Shown here: positions 1-7,587 of the stretch, one piece after another
How positions within the stretch are numbered: the stretch's first letter is position 1
Layout: each line of letters starts with the position of its first letter
NCBI GenBank assembly: GCA_030608075.1
Contig: JAUWIU010000014.1
Location: forward strand, 1-32,381
DNA length: 32,381 bases
Source: Phycisphaerae bacterium
Lineage (GTDB): Bacteria > Planctomycetota > Phycisphaerae > Sedimentisphaerales > Anaerobacaceae
Reading direction: 5' to 3'
Translations under genes and position numbers: made by a program
The notes under the pieces: generated by a model
What the model saw: the letters and a program-made list of their open reading frames with translations, nothing else
The model's database searches: none
What the model was told of the DNA's origin: nothing

Positions 1-1
1 A

Positions 2-76
2 TAGCCCCAAGGGGATTCGAACCCCTGTTGCCGGGTTGAAAACCCGGTGTCCTGGACCTACCTAGACGATGGGGCC
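2..76 (-). tRNA. tRNA-Glu (anticodon TTC)
   Basis: The reverse complement folds as a complete 75-nt cloverleaf. The acceptor arms are GGCCCCA and TGGGGCT, and the anticodon stem CCGGG/CCCGG encloses the loop TTTTCAA, giving anticodon TTC. The T arm is AGGGG-TTCGAAT-CCCCT. The discriminator base is A, and the base following it is not C, so CCA is not encoded. It lies 10 bp downstream of the ferredoxin gene on the same strand and could share its transcript. Confidence 0.95.
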
Positions 77-86
77 AACCTGAATT

Positions 87-260
87 TTATTCCATACTGA
101 TAGCTTCAGCGGGACAGGTGTCAACGCACACACCACAATCGATGCAGGAGTCAACATCAATTACCGCTTTGCCATCGGACATTTTAATTGCATCGCTGGG
201 GCAGTCTTCAACACACGACTCGCAACCAGTGCATTGTTCGGCATCTACTTTGGCCGGCAT
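87..260 (-). CDS. Small 2[4Fe-4S] ferredoxin (57 aa)
   Basis: This is a 57-residue bacterial-type ferredoxin, a soluble electron carrier. It has two classical cluster-binding motifs: CTGCESCVEDCP (Cys10, 13, 16, 20) and CIDCGVCVDTCP (Cys39, 42, 45, 49). The protein begins MPAKVDAEQC and ends AEAISME. The length and the near-twofold symmetry are typical of clostridial-type ferredoxins. An AAAGGG about 9 nt upstream of the ATG can serve as ribosome binding site. Its redox partner cannot be told from this window; pyruvate:ferredoxin oxidoreductase would be a common partner in anaerobes, but no such gene is present here. Confidence 0.93.
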   Translation of the reverse strand: MPAKVDAEQCTGCESCVEDCPSDAIKMSDGKAVIDVDSCIDCGVCVDTCPAEAISME

Positions 261-313
261 TTGGATAACCCTTTCAAAAAAATCCTCGAAAAAGCCACGA
301 CCGAAGAGGAAAT

Positions 314-344
314 GTTATAAAATAATGATTATATTACAAGACAA
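314..344 (-). promoter_or_regulatory. Possible promoter for the ferredoxin gene
   Basis: On the minus strand a TTGTCT (339-344) is followed after 18-19 nt by TTATAA/TATAAC (314-320), about 50 nt upstream of the ferredoxin ATG. The region is very AT-rich compared with its surroundings. A second TATAAT lies at 328-333 but has no good -35 partner. The spacing is slightly long, so this is only a candidate. Confidence 0.3.
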
Positions 345-392
345 TTCTTGGGAAATTCCGGGAGCGGCTGAAAGGCCCCGCGAGCAGTCTTT

Positions 393-1742
393 TTACTCTT
401 TGGCGCCTGAGGGTTGTACTTTTGTGGTATCGGATATGGGCTGGTTTACGGGCTCCTGCGGCTGAGGATGGACGCCGCCCAGTGTAACGGCCATAGTCCG
501 GACGATTCTGTTTGAGTCGTATTTTGCCGTGTGGTCCAAGACCTTTTTGAAGCTGTCGCCCTGATTTTTCGCAAGCAGGTATAAAGCCATCAACCGAACC
601 GGCCAGTGAGAGTTGTTCAAATTTGCTGCTACTGCGTCAATCATCTCATAGTCCAGCGGCGGGGAATGCATCGCAGCGATAGTGTGTACCTTGACGTTCC
701 AGTCATCCTCTCTGAGGGTGAAGAACAGGGCAGATTTCAATATGTCCGGCATCCAATCGGCATACATAAATCTGTAAGACGGCTGGTGATTTGCCATTTC
801 CTGAAGTTCGGCCAGAAGTCCGGCAAAAAGCCTGACCGCTTCGATTTTTTGTCCGGGTTGTCCCTGTGATATTGAATTAAGGCGGTTTTGGAGATACTTG
901 CTGCTAAGCTGGACGCCTGGTCGTTTCACAATTACGGTAACCGGCTTTATCCCAGTGAACCGGTTGGTTAAGGTGCCGTCCTCGGTTGCAACAGGGTCGA
1001 TGTAAAGGGTGAGTTCTACCTCCAAAGAGGCCTGGGGGTGTTTAAGCAGTATTCGTCTAAGTTCACCGGTGACAAGGCGCACAGGAATGACCATGGCCCT
1101 GCCGGGCTTGATGGGCAATGCGGGCTGGGTTTTGAAAGATATGAGGCTTGGTATTTTCTTGTCGAGGTCGCCTGTAATGTGGGCATCAATTCTGATATTA
1201 CCGTTAATCAAGCCATCATCACTAATAATAAGCGGGGCGGCCGAATTGTTCGCTATTGCAACCGACCCACTGAATTCGCGACCGTAGGCAAACTCATTGC
1301 CTCGAATGTTAAGCTCAACTGAAACCATATTCTCCGGGCTGACAAATGACGGGACGACCCCCCTGCCGAAGCTGTTTCTTAACACACGCAAAACATTGGC
1401 AGGCTCGACCGGCGCGATGTACTCTGAACCCAACTGGGCAAGCAGTTGTTTTGCGCGTTCCGCCGCCATTGAACCCGGGTCTCTGGCAATTGCGGACTTT
1501 AAGCTTGCAATAGCAACATCTTTGTTTTGTTCCATCACTTGAATCTGCGCCAGTGCCAATTCGGCGATTTGACTGTTGGCATTGCCTTCGATAATGGGCC
1601 TGGCCAAATCTGTCTGGCCGTTTGCCACAAGCGAATAAGCAAGTATACCGGCGGCTACATCCGAGTTCGGGTCAGTTGAGTAGGCTTTATTGCCCAGTCG
1701 ATGGCTTTGTCGGGGTCGGGCAAAGCAAAACAGTAAAACCAC
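393..1742 (-). CDS. C-terminal part of a frameshifted secreted repeat protein
   Basis: This frame continues the protein that starts at 2914. True continuity begins at about 1688 with KAYSTDPNSD, matching the upstream frame that reads DWAIK just before the break. The first 18 or so residues from the nominal GTG start are therefore an artefact of the shifted frame. The front half is helical and repeat-like (AYSLVANGQTDLARPII, then AIARDPGSMAAERA), which fits tetratricopeptide-type repeats. A beta-rich middle follows. The last 130 residues contain HEAT-like helices (DDWNVKVHTIAAMHSP and SHWPVRLMALYLLAKNQG). The tail is Pro/Gln-rich. I do not recognise the family, and a scaffold or envelope role is only a guess. 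Together with the upstream part the intact protein would be about 850 residues. Confidence 0.6.
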   Translation of the reverse strand: MVLLFCFARPRQSHRLGNKAYSTDPNSDVAAGILAYSLVANGQTDLARPIIEGNANSQIAELALAQIQVMEQNKDVAIASLKSAIARDPGSMAAERAKQLLAQLGSEYIAPVEPANVLRVLRNSFGRGVVPSFVSPENMVSVELNIRGNEFAYGREFSGSVAIANNSAAPLIISDDGLINGNIRIDAHITGDLDKKIPSLISFKTQPALPIKPGRAMVIPVRLVTGELRRILLKHPQASLEVELTLYIDPVATEDGTLTNRFTGIKPVTVIVKRPGVQLSSKYLQNRLNSISQGQPGQKIEAVRLFAGLLAELQEMANHQPSYRFMYADWMPDILKSALFFTLREDDWNVKVHTIAAMHSPPLDYEMIDAVAANLNNSHWPVRLMALYLLAKNQGDSFKKVLDHTAKYDSNRIVRTMAVTLGGVHPQPQEPVNQPISDTTKVQPSGAKE

Positions 1743-2914
1743 GCAAGCTGCTCAGCAGCAGGTTTCTGGGTGGCGCTGTCGTCGGCAAAGGCCTGTAACG
1801 CCTTTTCTTCGGCAGCTTTTAGTATCTGTTCTGCCTGTTGGTCGGCGCCGATTTTTGTTGCCGCCTTGCCTGCAATCGCTTGCAGAAGCAGGTCAAATTG
1901 TCCGCTCTGTCGCTGCTGCCGGGCGATTTGGAGACACTCGGGCAGGGCTCGTTGGGTGTTGTAGCTGCTGATTGCCCAAGGCAAATAAATCCGGCCCGGC
2001 AGGGGATCCGAAGGCTTGAGGTAACTGAACAGTTGGGCACAATATTCATAGCTGTCGGCGGCCAATTTGTATAACTGCAGTCGCTCGGCGTATTGTGCGA
2101 AGGCCAAGGCGGCATCGATGTCCAGTGGGTTTTCGCTTAGTACGACCCTCAGATGCGTTAGGTACATCGGCGGTGTTATCTGCTCGGGCACAATCTCAGC
2201 GAGCTTTGCAAATGCCAGCTTATTGTATCTGTTGGTGTCGTAGGCCTGCATAAAGTAAGATACGGCGGTTTGTGTATCGGCCTTTTCGGCGGCCAACAGG
2301 CCGAGCAATGTTGCCAGTTCCGAATCGACGACGGTGTTTTTACCGCCCAGGTCCTTCAGCATTTGCTGAAGAAGCTTTTCTCTTGCCTCGCGCGAATCCA
2401 GATGTCCAAGTAAATACCGCACCACCTCGCTTATCATCTCAAGGTCAGCCGATGCATTCACGTAGCCCACAAGCAGTCGATACACCTGGTCGTCGTATCG
2501 CTGTTCCAAATGACGACAGGTCAGCCTCATGTTTTCCGGCACGATGTAGGTAGCTGTTGGGTCCAGTGCTGCGGTGGCCGATAGCAGCACTACAGCCTGT
2601 TCGGCCTGCTCTCGGCTGATGTCTTCCGAGTGAGCGATTTCATAAGCTATTTCATAGAACAACTGTCCTGCGGCCGGCGAAAACAGCCGGTCGGAATCCA
2701 ACTCCTGAGCCGAGACGGATACAGCACCGAAGAAGAATACACAAAACGCAAGTGCGCAAGTGATACGGCAGCGTCCTTTTTTGCCGCCGCCGCGGGACCC
2801 TTGCTTCAGGGTTTTCCAAATATGGTTGCACTGCCGCGGTGCAAACATTCGTGTGCTGTCGGGCTGTAGTATTCGGGCAGATTTACCGCTTTCTGGCCAC
2901 GCTTGCTCGGACAT
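1655..2914 (-). CDS. N-terminal part of a frameshifted secreted TPR-like protein
   Basis: A longer frame opens with TTG at 2959, but the ATG at 2914 has a GGAG seven bases upstream and is preferred. About 45 basic and polar residues precede a hydrophobic stretch (ITCALAFCVFFFGAVSVSAQ), which looks like a signal peptide with an unusually long n-region. Helical repeats follow, including TAVSYFMQAYDTNRYNKLAFAKL and the region around ENPLDIDAALAFAQYAERL, consistent with TPR-type repeats. The frame runs into TAG at 1655-1657, but the sequence continues in the neighbouring frame from about 1688. The junction lies at an AAA run (1686-1688), and one additional A would join the two halves. This is either a recent pseudogene or a sequencing indel. 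Confidence 0.6.
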   Translation of the reverse strand: MSEQAWPESGKSARILQPDSTRMFAPRQCNHIWKTLKQGSRGGGKKGRCRITCALAFCVFFFGAVSVSAQELDSDRLFSPAAGQLFYEIAYEIAHSEDISREQAEQAVVLLSATAALDPTATYIVPENMRLTCRHLEQRYDDQVYRLLVGYVNASADLEMISEVVRYLLGHLDSREAREKLLQQMLKDLGGKNTVVDSELATLLGLLAAEKADTQTAVSYFMQAYDTNRYNKLAFAKLAEIVPEQITPPMYLTHLRVVLSENPLDIDAALAFAQYAERLQLYKLAADSYEYCAQLFSYLKPSDPLPGRIYLPWAISSYNTQRALPECLQIARQQRQSGQFDLLLQAIAGKAATKIGADQQAEQILKAAEEKALQAFADDSATQKPAAEQLAWFYCFALPDPDKAIDWAIKPTQLTRTRM

Positions 2915-3635
2915 TTGCTTCTCCAAATAAGCAAAACGCCAAATACTTTTTGCTACCAATTATTTCGGGTAATTACCCTATGTGCTTTAGGCATAATGGT
3001 TGTTGAAGCTACGTATTTTCGGTCTCGAGCCGGCTTTTCGATTGTCAGGAGGCTGCTGGGCAGTGTTTTCGTACAGCCCGCAGGCCTGTAACGTCAATTA
3101 ATCCAAATCCTGACGTTTATTATATGACTTAATCCTACAACGCCACTTAATAGTAAAAAACCACTCTGACCTTAAAATCCGAAACAATATCGAATCTTAA
3201 AAATCCCAATTCTCGAAACAAAAGGACAAATTCCTGTCGCTGGCAAGGACTCAATGTTTTGGTCATTTGAATTTAGGTAATTTGGATTTGTTTCGTGCTT
3301 CGGTATTTCCTTTTCATAAGAGTATCCTTTCTGTAAAAACCAACTCATCTTATCGGATACTCTCTAATTCGCAATGGTACAGTTTTCGGGGGTCAGGCCA
3401 GAAACACAACAAATGTTGACCACAGATAATTGTTTTAGGGTGTGCTCGGTCAAATTTCAACTATGGCTGCAAGAAATGCGGGTTAGATGTTAATAGCGCG
3501 AAAATCGGAATTCAAGGCCAAAAAAACCACCTGCAAATCACACACGGACGCAGGCCCCGGTTGGAGCATCGCCGCTCGGGGGTAAAGACCGTGAATCTTG
3601 ACACAATCATCTGAAGCTGCGACAATCGGCTCCGG
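2915..3635. other. Long non-coding stretch between divergent genes
   Basis: About 720 bp separate the repeat-protein gene (minus) from priA (plus). I find no convincing gene. It contains a 7-bp inverted repeat (AACGTCA 3090-3096, TGACGTT 3111-3117) and a 9-bp inverted repeat at 3319-3363. The section around 3265-3310 has the low-complexity feel of dispersed intergenic repeats seen in environmental genomes. That last remark is impression only, since there is no second copy in this window. Confidence 0.4.
3319..3363. repeat. 9-bp inverted repeat
   Basis: AGAGTATCC (3319-3327) is repeated inverted as GGATACTCT (3355-3363) with a 27-nt spacer. The arms are perfect. There is no T-run to suggest a terminator and no adjacent gene end. 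Its function is unknown; it may be part of a dispersed intergenic element. Confidence 0.4.
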
Positions 3636-6005
3636 ATGAGCAGATACCACGCCGACAGTTTGTTTGCATCGGAACCAGCTCAGGACAAGCCGTGCACTCA
3701 TATTATTCGTGTTGCTTTTGAGTCCGGGGCCGACGCAGAGTTCGATTATCTTGTCCCGGATGAGCTTTGGCCTGTCGAAGCAGGGCGCAGGGTCGAGGCG
3801 CCATTCGGCAGGACGAATAAGCTGCAGGTGGGGTTTTGCGTTGAATCGGATGTCCCGTTCGAGGACTCATTCAGCGGACGCGGCGGCGGGCGCAGGCTCA
3901 AGAAAGTCGCCAGAGCGGTCGATGAGAGCCGGCTGGTGGATACCGGGCTGATGTCACTGGCCAGGTGGATAAGCAGCTACTATGTCTGCCCGCTGGGTCA
4001 GGTCTTGGCGGCAATGGTGCCGTCGGCGGTGAAGAAAGGTATCGGCGTCAAAAAAGAAAGACTTGTCCACTTATCTGAAGACAGCAAGGAGGTGCTGGAG
4101 CAATTGCGTGGCAAAAAGCAAAAGCAAATCGTTAGTATCCTGCAGCAAAGAAAGGCCCTGGACGCAGACAGGGCTTTGCTGGTGCAGGTTTTGCTGGAGG
4201 AAATCGGCTGCACGAACGCGCCCGTAAAAAAATTGGCTGAAAAACGCGTTATCAAAATCACATATCGCCAAGTGCTGAAATCTCTGCCCGTTGTTCCTGA
4301 GAGCATGATGATAAAGACGGATAAGGTAACGCTAAATCACGACCAGCGCAGCGCTTTGGTGCATATCAACAGCCAGGTGAACTCCGGTAAATTCGGCGTG
4401 ACGCTGCTGCACGGCGTTACCGACAGCGGCAAGACCGAAGTGTACATAAGGGCAATCGAGGCCTGTTTGCAAAAAGGTAAAGCCGCCATAGTGCTGCTTC
4501 CTGAAATTGCCCTTACCGCTCAGACGGTTCAGCGGTTCAGCGACCGGTTCGGAAAAATCGCCGTTATGCATTCGGGCCTAAGCGCTGCTCAGCGGAACGT
4601 GCAGTGGCGGAAAATAAAGAACGGTGAGGCCGACGTGGTCATCGGCGCGCGCTCGGCGGTCTTTGCGCCGCTGGCCAACCTGGGGCTTATCATAGTTGAT
4701 GAGGAACACGAGGCCGTCTACAAGCAGGATACGCAGCCGCGATACAACGCGCGTGACGTGGCCATAAAACGGGCGCAATTGTCACACACACACTGTGTTC
4801 TCGGAAGCGCAACGCCGTCGTTAGAGACCCTGTTTAACTGCCGAAGTAAGAAGCATTTCCGCCTGGTGCGTCTTCCGAAAAGGGTGATGGATTTGCCGAT
4901 GCCGGAAATGAAGCTTGTCGATATGCGGCGCAGGACTAACGTTAGCAGCGGGCACAAAGGCGTCAACCTGCTCTCACAACCACTGGCCCAGGCACTCAGA
5001 CAGACCATCGAGAAAAAGCAGCAGGCAATCCTGCTTCTGAACAGGCGGGGCTACAGTAATTTCGTGTTCTGCCCGTCCTGCGGGTACAGTCTGCACTGCC
5101 GAAATTGTGACGTTACGCTGACCTTCCACAAATCAGCAACGACCCGCCGCCGGCCGATGCGAACAGTTACAGGCAGGCACCTCAATTATGGTCACGCGCT
5201 CTGTCACTATTGCGGCGCTCAAACCCTTGTCCCTGAAAGCTGTCCCTTGTGCGGCAAAGCTATGGCGATGATAGGCTTAGGCTCACAAAGGCTCGAAGAG
5301 CAGTTGAAAGCGAAGTTCCCACAGGCCCGCGTTGCGAGAGTCGACAGCGATTCCATGCAGGGCAAAAACTACTACCATGTTCTCAAGGCTTTTAGTGATG
5401 GCCGAATCGACATATTGGCCGGCACGCAAATGTTGGCCAAGGGTCTGCACTTTCCGAATGTCACGCTGGTGGGAATAATCAGCGCAGATACCTGCCTTTA
5501 TCTGCCGGATTTCCGGGCCAATGAGCGAACGTTCCAACTGATTTCCCAGGTGGCCGGGCGAGCCGGAAGGTCAGCGAAAAAAGGCACGGTCTTCGTTCAG
5601 ACATTCCTGCCCGACCAGCCGGCCATACAGTTTGCTGTCCGAGGGGACATCAACGGCTTTTTCAAAGAGGAGCTGAAGCATCGCCGGGCCTGCAACCTGC
5701 CTCCATTCTGGCGATTAGCGGCAGTCATCATGCGCGATGAAAATTTTGATAAGCTCCAGGCTGCCTGCCGGGCAATGCGGGAAAGGATTGATTTTCTTGT
5801 CGAGCACAATGACATTAAAGCGACTGTCCGAGGTCCGATACCAGCGGCGATAAGTCGGATTCAGCGCCTGCACCGGATGCAGATAATCATCCAGGCCCGC
5901 GAGGCCGAGACCATTCAAAAACTATTTCGCAGCTTACGAGCCGAACAGCCCATTCGCCCGGCCGTTAGGGTGACAGTAGACATAGACCCGGTTAACCTAT
6001 TGTAG
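3636..6005 (+). CDS. priA: Primosomal protein N' (replication restart helicase PriA)
   Basis: PriA is a 3'-to-5' superfamily 2 DNA helicase that recognises stalled forks and reloads the replicative helicase. The 789-residue length fits the family. After an N-terminal DNA-binding domain (about 20-120), the Walker A motif GVTDSGKT is at 260-267 and the Walker B motif DEEH at 355-358. Zinc-binding cysteines follow at about 479, 482, 488, 491, 523, 526, 536 and 539. The usual GVTGSGKT is GVTDSGKT here, a mild variation. The loop between the two cysteine groups is longer than usual and rich in arginine. The start ATG follows GGCTCCGG, a weak ribosome binding site. The gene stands alone, 41 bp before tRNA-Pro. 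Confidence 0.96.
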   Translation: MSRYHADSLFASEPAQDKPCTHIIRVAFESGADAEFDYLVPDELWPVEAGRRVEAPFGRTNKLQVGFCVESDVPFEDSFSGRGGGRRLKKVARAVDESRLVDTGLMSLARWISSYYVCPLGQVLAAMVPSAVKKGIGVKKERLVHLSEDSKEVLEQLRGKKQKQIVSILQQRKALDADRALLVQVLLEEIGCTNAPVKKLAEKRVIKITYRQVLKSLPVVPESMMIKTDKVTLNHDQRSALVHINSQVNSGKFGVTLLHGVTDSGKTEVYIRAIEACLQKGKAAIVLLPEIALTAQTVQRFSDRFGKIAVMHSGLSAAQRNVQWRKIKNGEADVVIGARSAVFAPLANLGLIIVDEEHEAVYKQDTQPRYNARDVAIKRAQLSHTHCVLGSATPSLETLFNCRSKKHFRLVRLPKRVMDLPMPEMKLVDMRRRTNVSSGHKGVNLLSQPLAQALRQTIEKKQQAILLLNRRGYSNFVFCPSCGYSLHCRNCDVTLTFHKSATTRRRPMRTVTGRHLNYGHALCHYCGAQTLVPESCPLCGKAMAMIGLGSQRLEEQLKAKFPQARVARVDSDSMQGKNYYHVLKAFSDGRIDILAGTQMLAKGLHFPNVTLVGIISADTCLYLPDFRANERTFQLISQVAGRAGRSAKKGTVFVQTFLPDQPAIQFAVRGDINGFFKEELKHRRACNLPPFWRLAAVIMRDENFDKLQAACRAMRERIDFLVEHNDIKATVRGPIPAAISRIQRLHRMQIIIQAREAETIQKLFRSLRAEQPIRPAVRVTVDIDPVNLL

Positions 6006-6046
6006 CTTGCAATTCTCCGGTCGGCGTGCTATATTTCAAGATATAT

Positions 6047-6121
6047 CGGGGAGTAGCTCAGCTTGGCTAGAGCGCTGCGTTCGGGACGCAGAGGTCGCAG
6101 GTTCAAATCCTGTCTCCCCGA
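6047..6121 (+). tRNA. tRNA-Pro (anticodon CGG)
   Basis: This is a complete 75-nt cloverleaf. The acceptor arms are CGGGGAG and CTCCCCG with discriminator A. The D arm is GCTCAGCTTGGCTAGAGC. The anticodon stem CTGCG/CGCAG encloses TTCGGGA, giving anticodon CGG. The T arm is GCAGG-TTCAAAT-CCTGT. CCA is not encoded. A perfect hairpin begins at its last bases, and an IS630 element lies 130 bp downstream. Confidence 0.95.
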
Positions 6122-6142
6122 TTTTTGCCAAAGGCAAAAATC
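6120..6142 (+). other. Perfect 10-bp hairpin at the tRNA-Pro 3' end
   Basis: GATTTTTGCC (6120-6129), loop AAA, then GGCAAAAATC (6133-6142). The T-run is in the 5' arm and no T-run follows the stem, so it is not a standard intrinsic terminator for the tRNA. It overlaps the tRNA discriminator base. It could block read-through, guide 3' processing, or be a trace of local duplication. Confidence 0.5.
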
Positions 6143-6251
6143 AGAGCAGTAGAGAGGAGATAGTAGAAAGTAGAGCAAATTGCCTGCTGCGCAGCCAATA
6201 ATAGTGTTTTGATAGCGTAAGACCCCCTCTACTGCGGTCAACTTACTACTA

Positions 6252-6272
6252 CCTCACAACATTTGATTTTGT
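6252..6272 (+). repeat. Left terminal inverted repeat of the IS630 element
   Basis: Starting after the flanking TA, the end reads CCT, then four bases that do not match the other end, then ACATTTGATTTT. It pairs with 7452-7472, with 15 of the first 19 bases matching. The transposase stop codon (TGA, minus strand) falls at 6254-6256. Confidence 0.75.
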
Positions 6273-6973
6273 GGGTACAGTCTTTTCAGTTTAATTCTTG
6301 CATCTTCGGTTGTAAACTGCCAATCCACCGCTTTCTGGTTGATGTTTCGTTCACGGTACCATGCTTTTGCTTCTTGCTGCAATGTTGCCATATCAGGTAT
6401 TCGTCGATCCAGGCATTGTTTGGTAAACACGCTGAGTTCTATTTCCGCAACATTCAGCCAACTGCCGTGCTTGGGTGCATAATGTATCTCAAGGCGTTCG
6501 GCGAGTCGCCGTGCCTCTTTCGGCTCAAACGCTTCATAAAGCGATGCGCTCTTATCCGTGTTCAGGTTATCACAAATCAATATAACTTTCTCTGCGCCCG
6601 CGTAGTCCTTGTCCAGCAGTTCTTTGACTTCATATGCCCAATCAATCGATGTCTTACGCTGACGAACATCAACCTTACGCCAACTCCCCAAAGGCTCAGT
6701 AAACATAAAATTCGCCGCTGTCCCATTACGCTCATATTCATAATCCACACGTTCGACTTTGCCAGGTTCAACTGCTATTTTCCTGCGTGTTTCCTTGATT
6801 AGCTGTGTCGGCTGTTCGTCCATACAAACAACCGGAATGGCCGAATCGTAAGGCCTTTTATAGATTTCCAGTACATCCTCCATATTTACAACAAATGCTG
6901 CGTTTTGTTTTGGAGGTATTACCCAGCATTTTCTTAAGTGAGGCTTAAGTTCATTTTTTTTAGCGTCCTCCAT
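6254..6973 (-). CDS. IS630 transposase, catalytic DDE domain
   Basis: This is the catalytic half of an IS630-type transposase. The first catalytic aspartate is in VVCMDEQPTQL, the second in LICDNLNTDKSAS, and the third acidic position in HGSWLNVAEIELSVF, a hallmark of this family. The nominal first residues MEDAKK come from the overlapping frame. The true continuation from the upstream frame is at KKNELKPHLRKCWV. The join is at a run of eight A (6954-6961 complement), where a -1 slip on A-AAA-AAA fuses the two parts. Such slippage is known as an expression mechanism in some IS families, but a simple indel would look the same. Confidence 0.85.
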   Translation of the reverse strand: MEDAKKNELKPHLRKCWVIPPKQNAAFVVNMEDVLEIYKRPYDSAIPVVCMDEQPTQLIKETRRKIAVEPGKVERVDYEYERNGTAANFMFTEPLGSWRKVDVRQRKTSIDWAYEVKELLDKDYAGAEKVILICDNLNTDKSASLYEAFEPKEARRLAERLEIHYAPKHGSWLNVAEIELSVFTKQCLDRRIPDMATLQQEAKAWYRERNINQKAVDWQFTTEDARIKLKRLYPQNQML

Positions 6974-7391
6974 ACAGTCTGCCCGGAAACGGAGTCAACC
7001 ACGCTGAGCGCAACCAGTTCGTCGGCCAACAGTTGCATAGTCCATTTGGCATGTCCTTCAGGCGGTGTGCTACAGGCAATCGATATCAATCGAGCTTCAT
7101 TCTCTCCATCAATGATTCGTTTGCGTGATGGAGCCTGCTGTTTTTTACGCTCGAGAGCAGGCTGAAAACCTTGCTCAACAAAACGTTGACGAATGTTTCT
7201 GACTGTATTTTCATGACGCTTGTAAGCCTTAGCTGCCTGATGGTCTTGCCAATGCGGCCCATCAGCATCTACTGCCAACAAAATGTTGGCATGCTTTATA
7301 CGATAGGCCTGAGTTTTTCCCTTCTTCGCTAAGTTTTCCAGTTCTTTGCGTTCTTCAGCCGTAAGCCGGACAATATATATTTCTTCTTCAT
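6934..7391 (-). CDS. IS630 transposase, N-terminal helix-turn-helix part
   Basis: This is the DNA-binding half of the transposase. HTH-like segments lie around KRHENTVRNIRQRFVEQG and in the second part EGHAKWTMQLLADELVAL. An ATG at 7391 follows GAAAGGAATCGGC and reads MKKKYI, but this frame soon stops. The family-like sequence YIVRLTAEERKELENLAKK is in another frame and joins only if two bases of the AT run at 7372-7380 are removed. From there the frame is open to 6934. The copy may therefore be inactive, or the AT run may be a sequencing error. Confidence 0.7.
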
Positions 7392-7451
7392 GCCGATTCC
7401 TTTCAGATAAATAACATCCTGAAAGTTATATCGGCAATTCCAGCCCAACCG

Positions 7452-7472
7452 CTAAAATCAAATGTCACCAGG
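7452..7472 (-). repeat. Right terminal inverted repeat of the IS630 element
   Basis: Read on the minus strand from the flanking TA at 7473-7474: CCT, four mismatched bases, then ACATTTGATTTT. It mirrors the left end at 6252-6272 and fixes the outer limit of the element. Confidence 0.75.
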
Positions 7473-7587
7473 TACAGCCACCTATTTTTTCACCGTTCAA
7501 CCGTCCCACAGTCCAACCGTCTCACCGTGCCCCCATTTACTCATCAGCTATACGCTGCACGAGATACGAGCCACGAGCGACTAACAA

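Larger units (their letters stand above)
6252..7472 (-). mobile_element. IS630-family insertion sequence
   Basis: The element is about 1.22 kb, bounded by imperfect terminal inverted repeats and flanked on both sides by TA (6250-6251 and 7473-7474), the expected IS630/Tc1-mariner target duplication. It encodes a DDE transposase on the minus strand whose stop codon lies inside the left terminal repeat. The reading frame is interrupted twice. It sits between tRNA-Pro and ppdK and does not interrupt a recognisable gene. Confidence 0.88.

Noticed and set aside
6263-6802. Plus-strand 179-codon frame within the IS element
   Set aside because: It is antisense to the transposase catalytic domain, whose DDE motifs are clear.
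7494-7532. Short direct repeats (AACCGTC-type) between the IS and ppdK, considered as a CRISPR fragment
   Set aside because: The repeats are about 10 bp, irregular and without spacers of uniform length.
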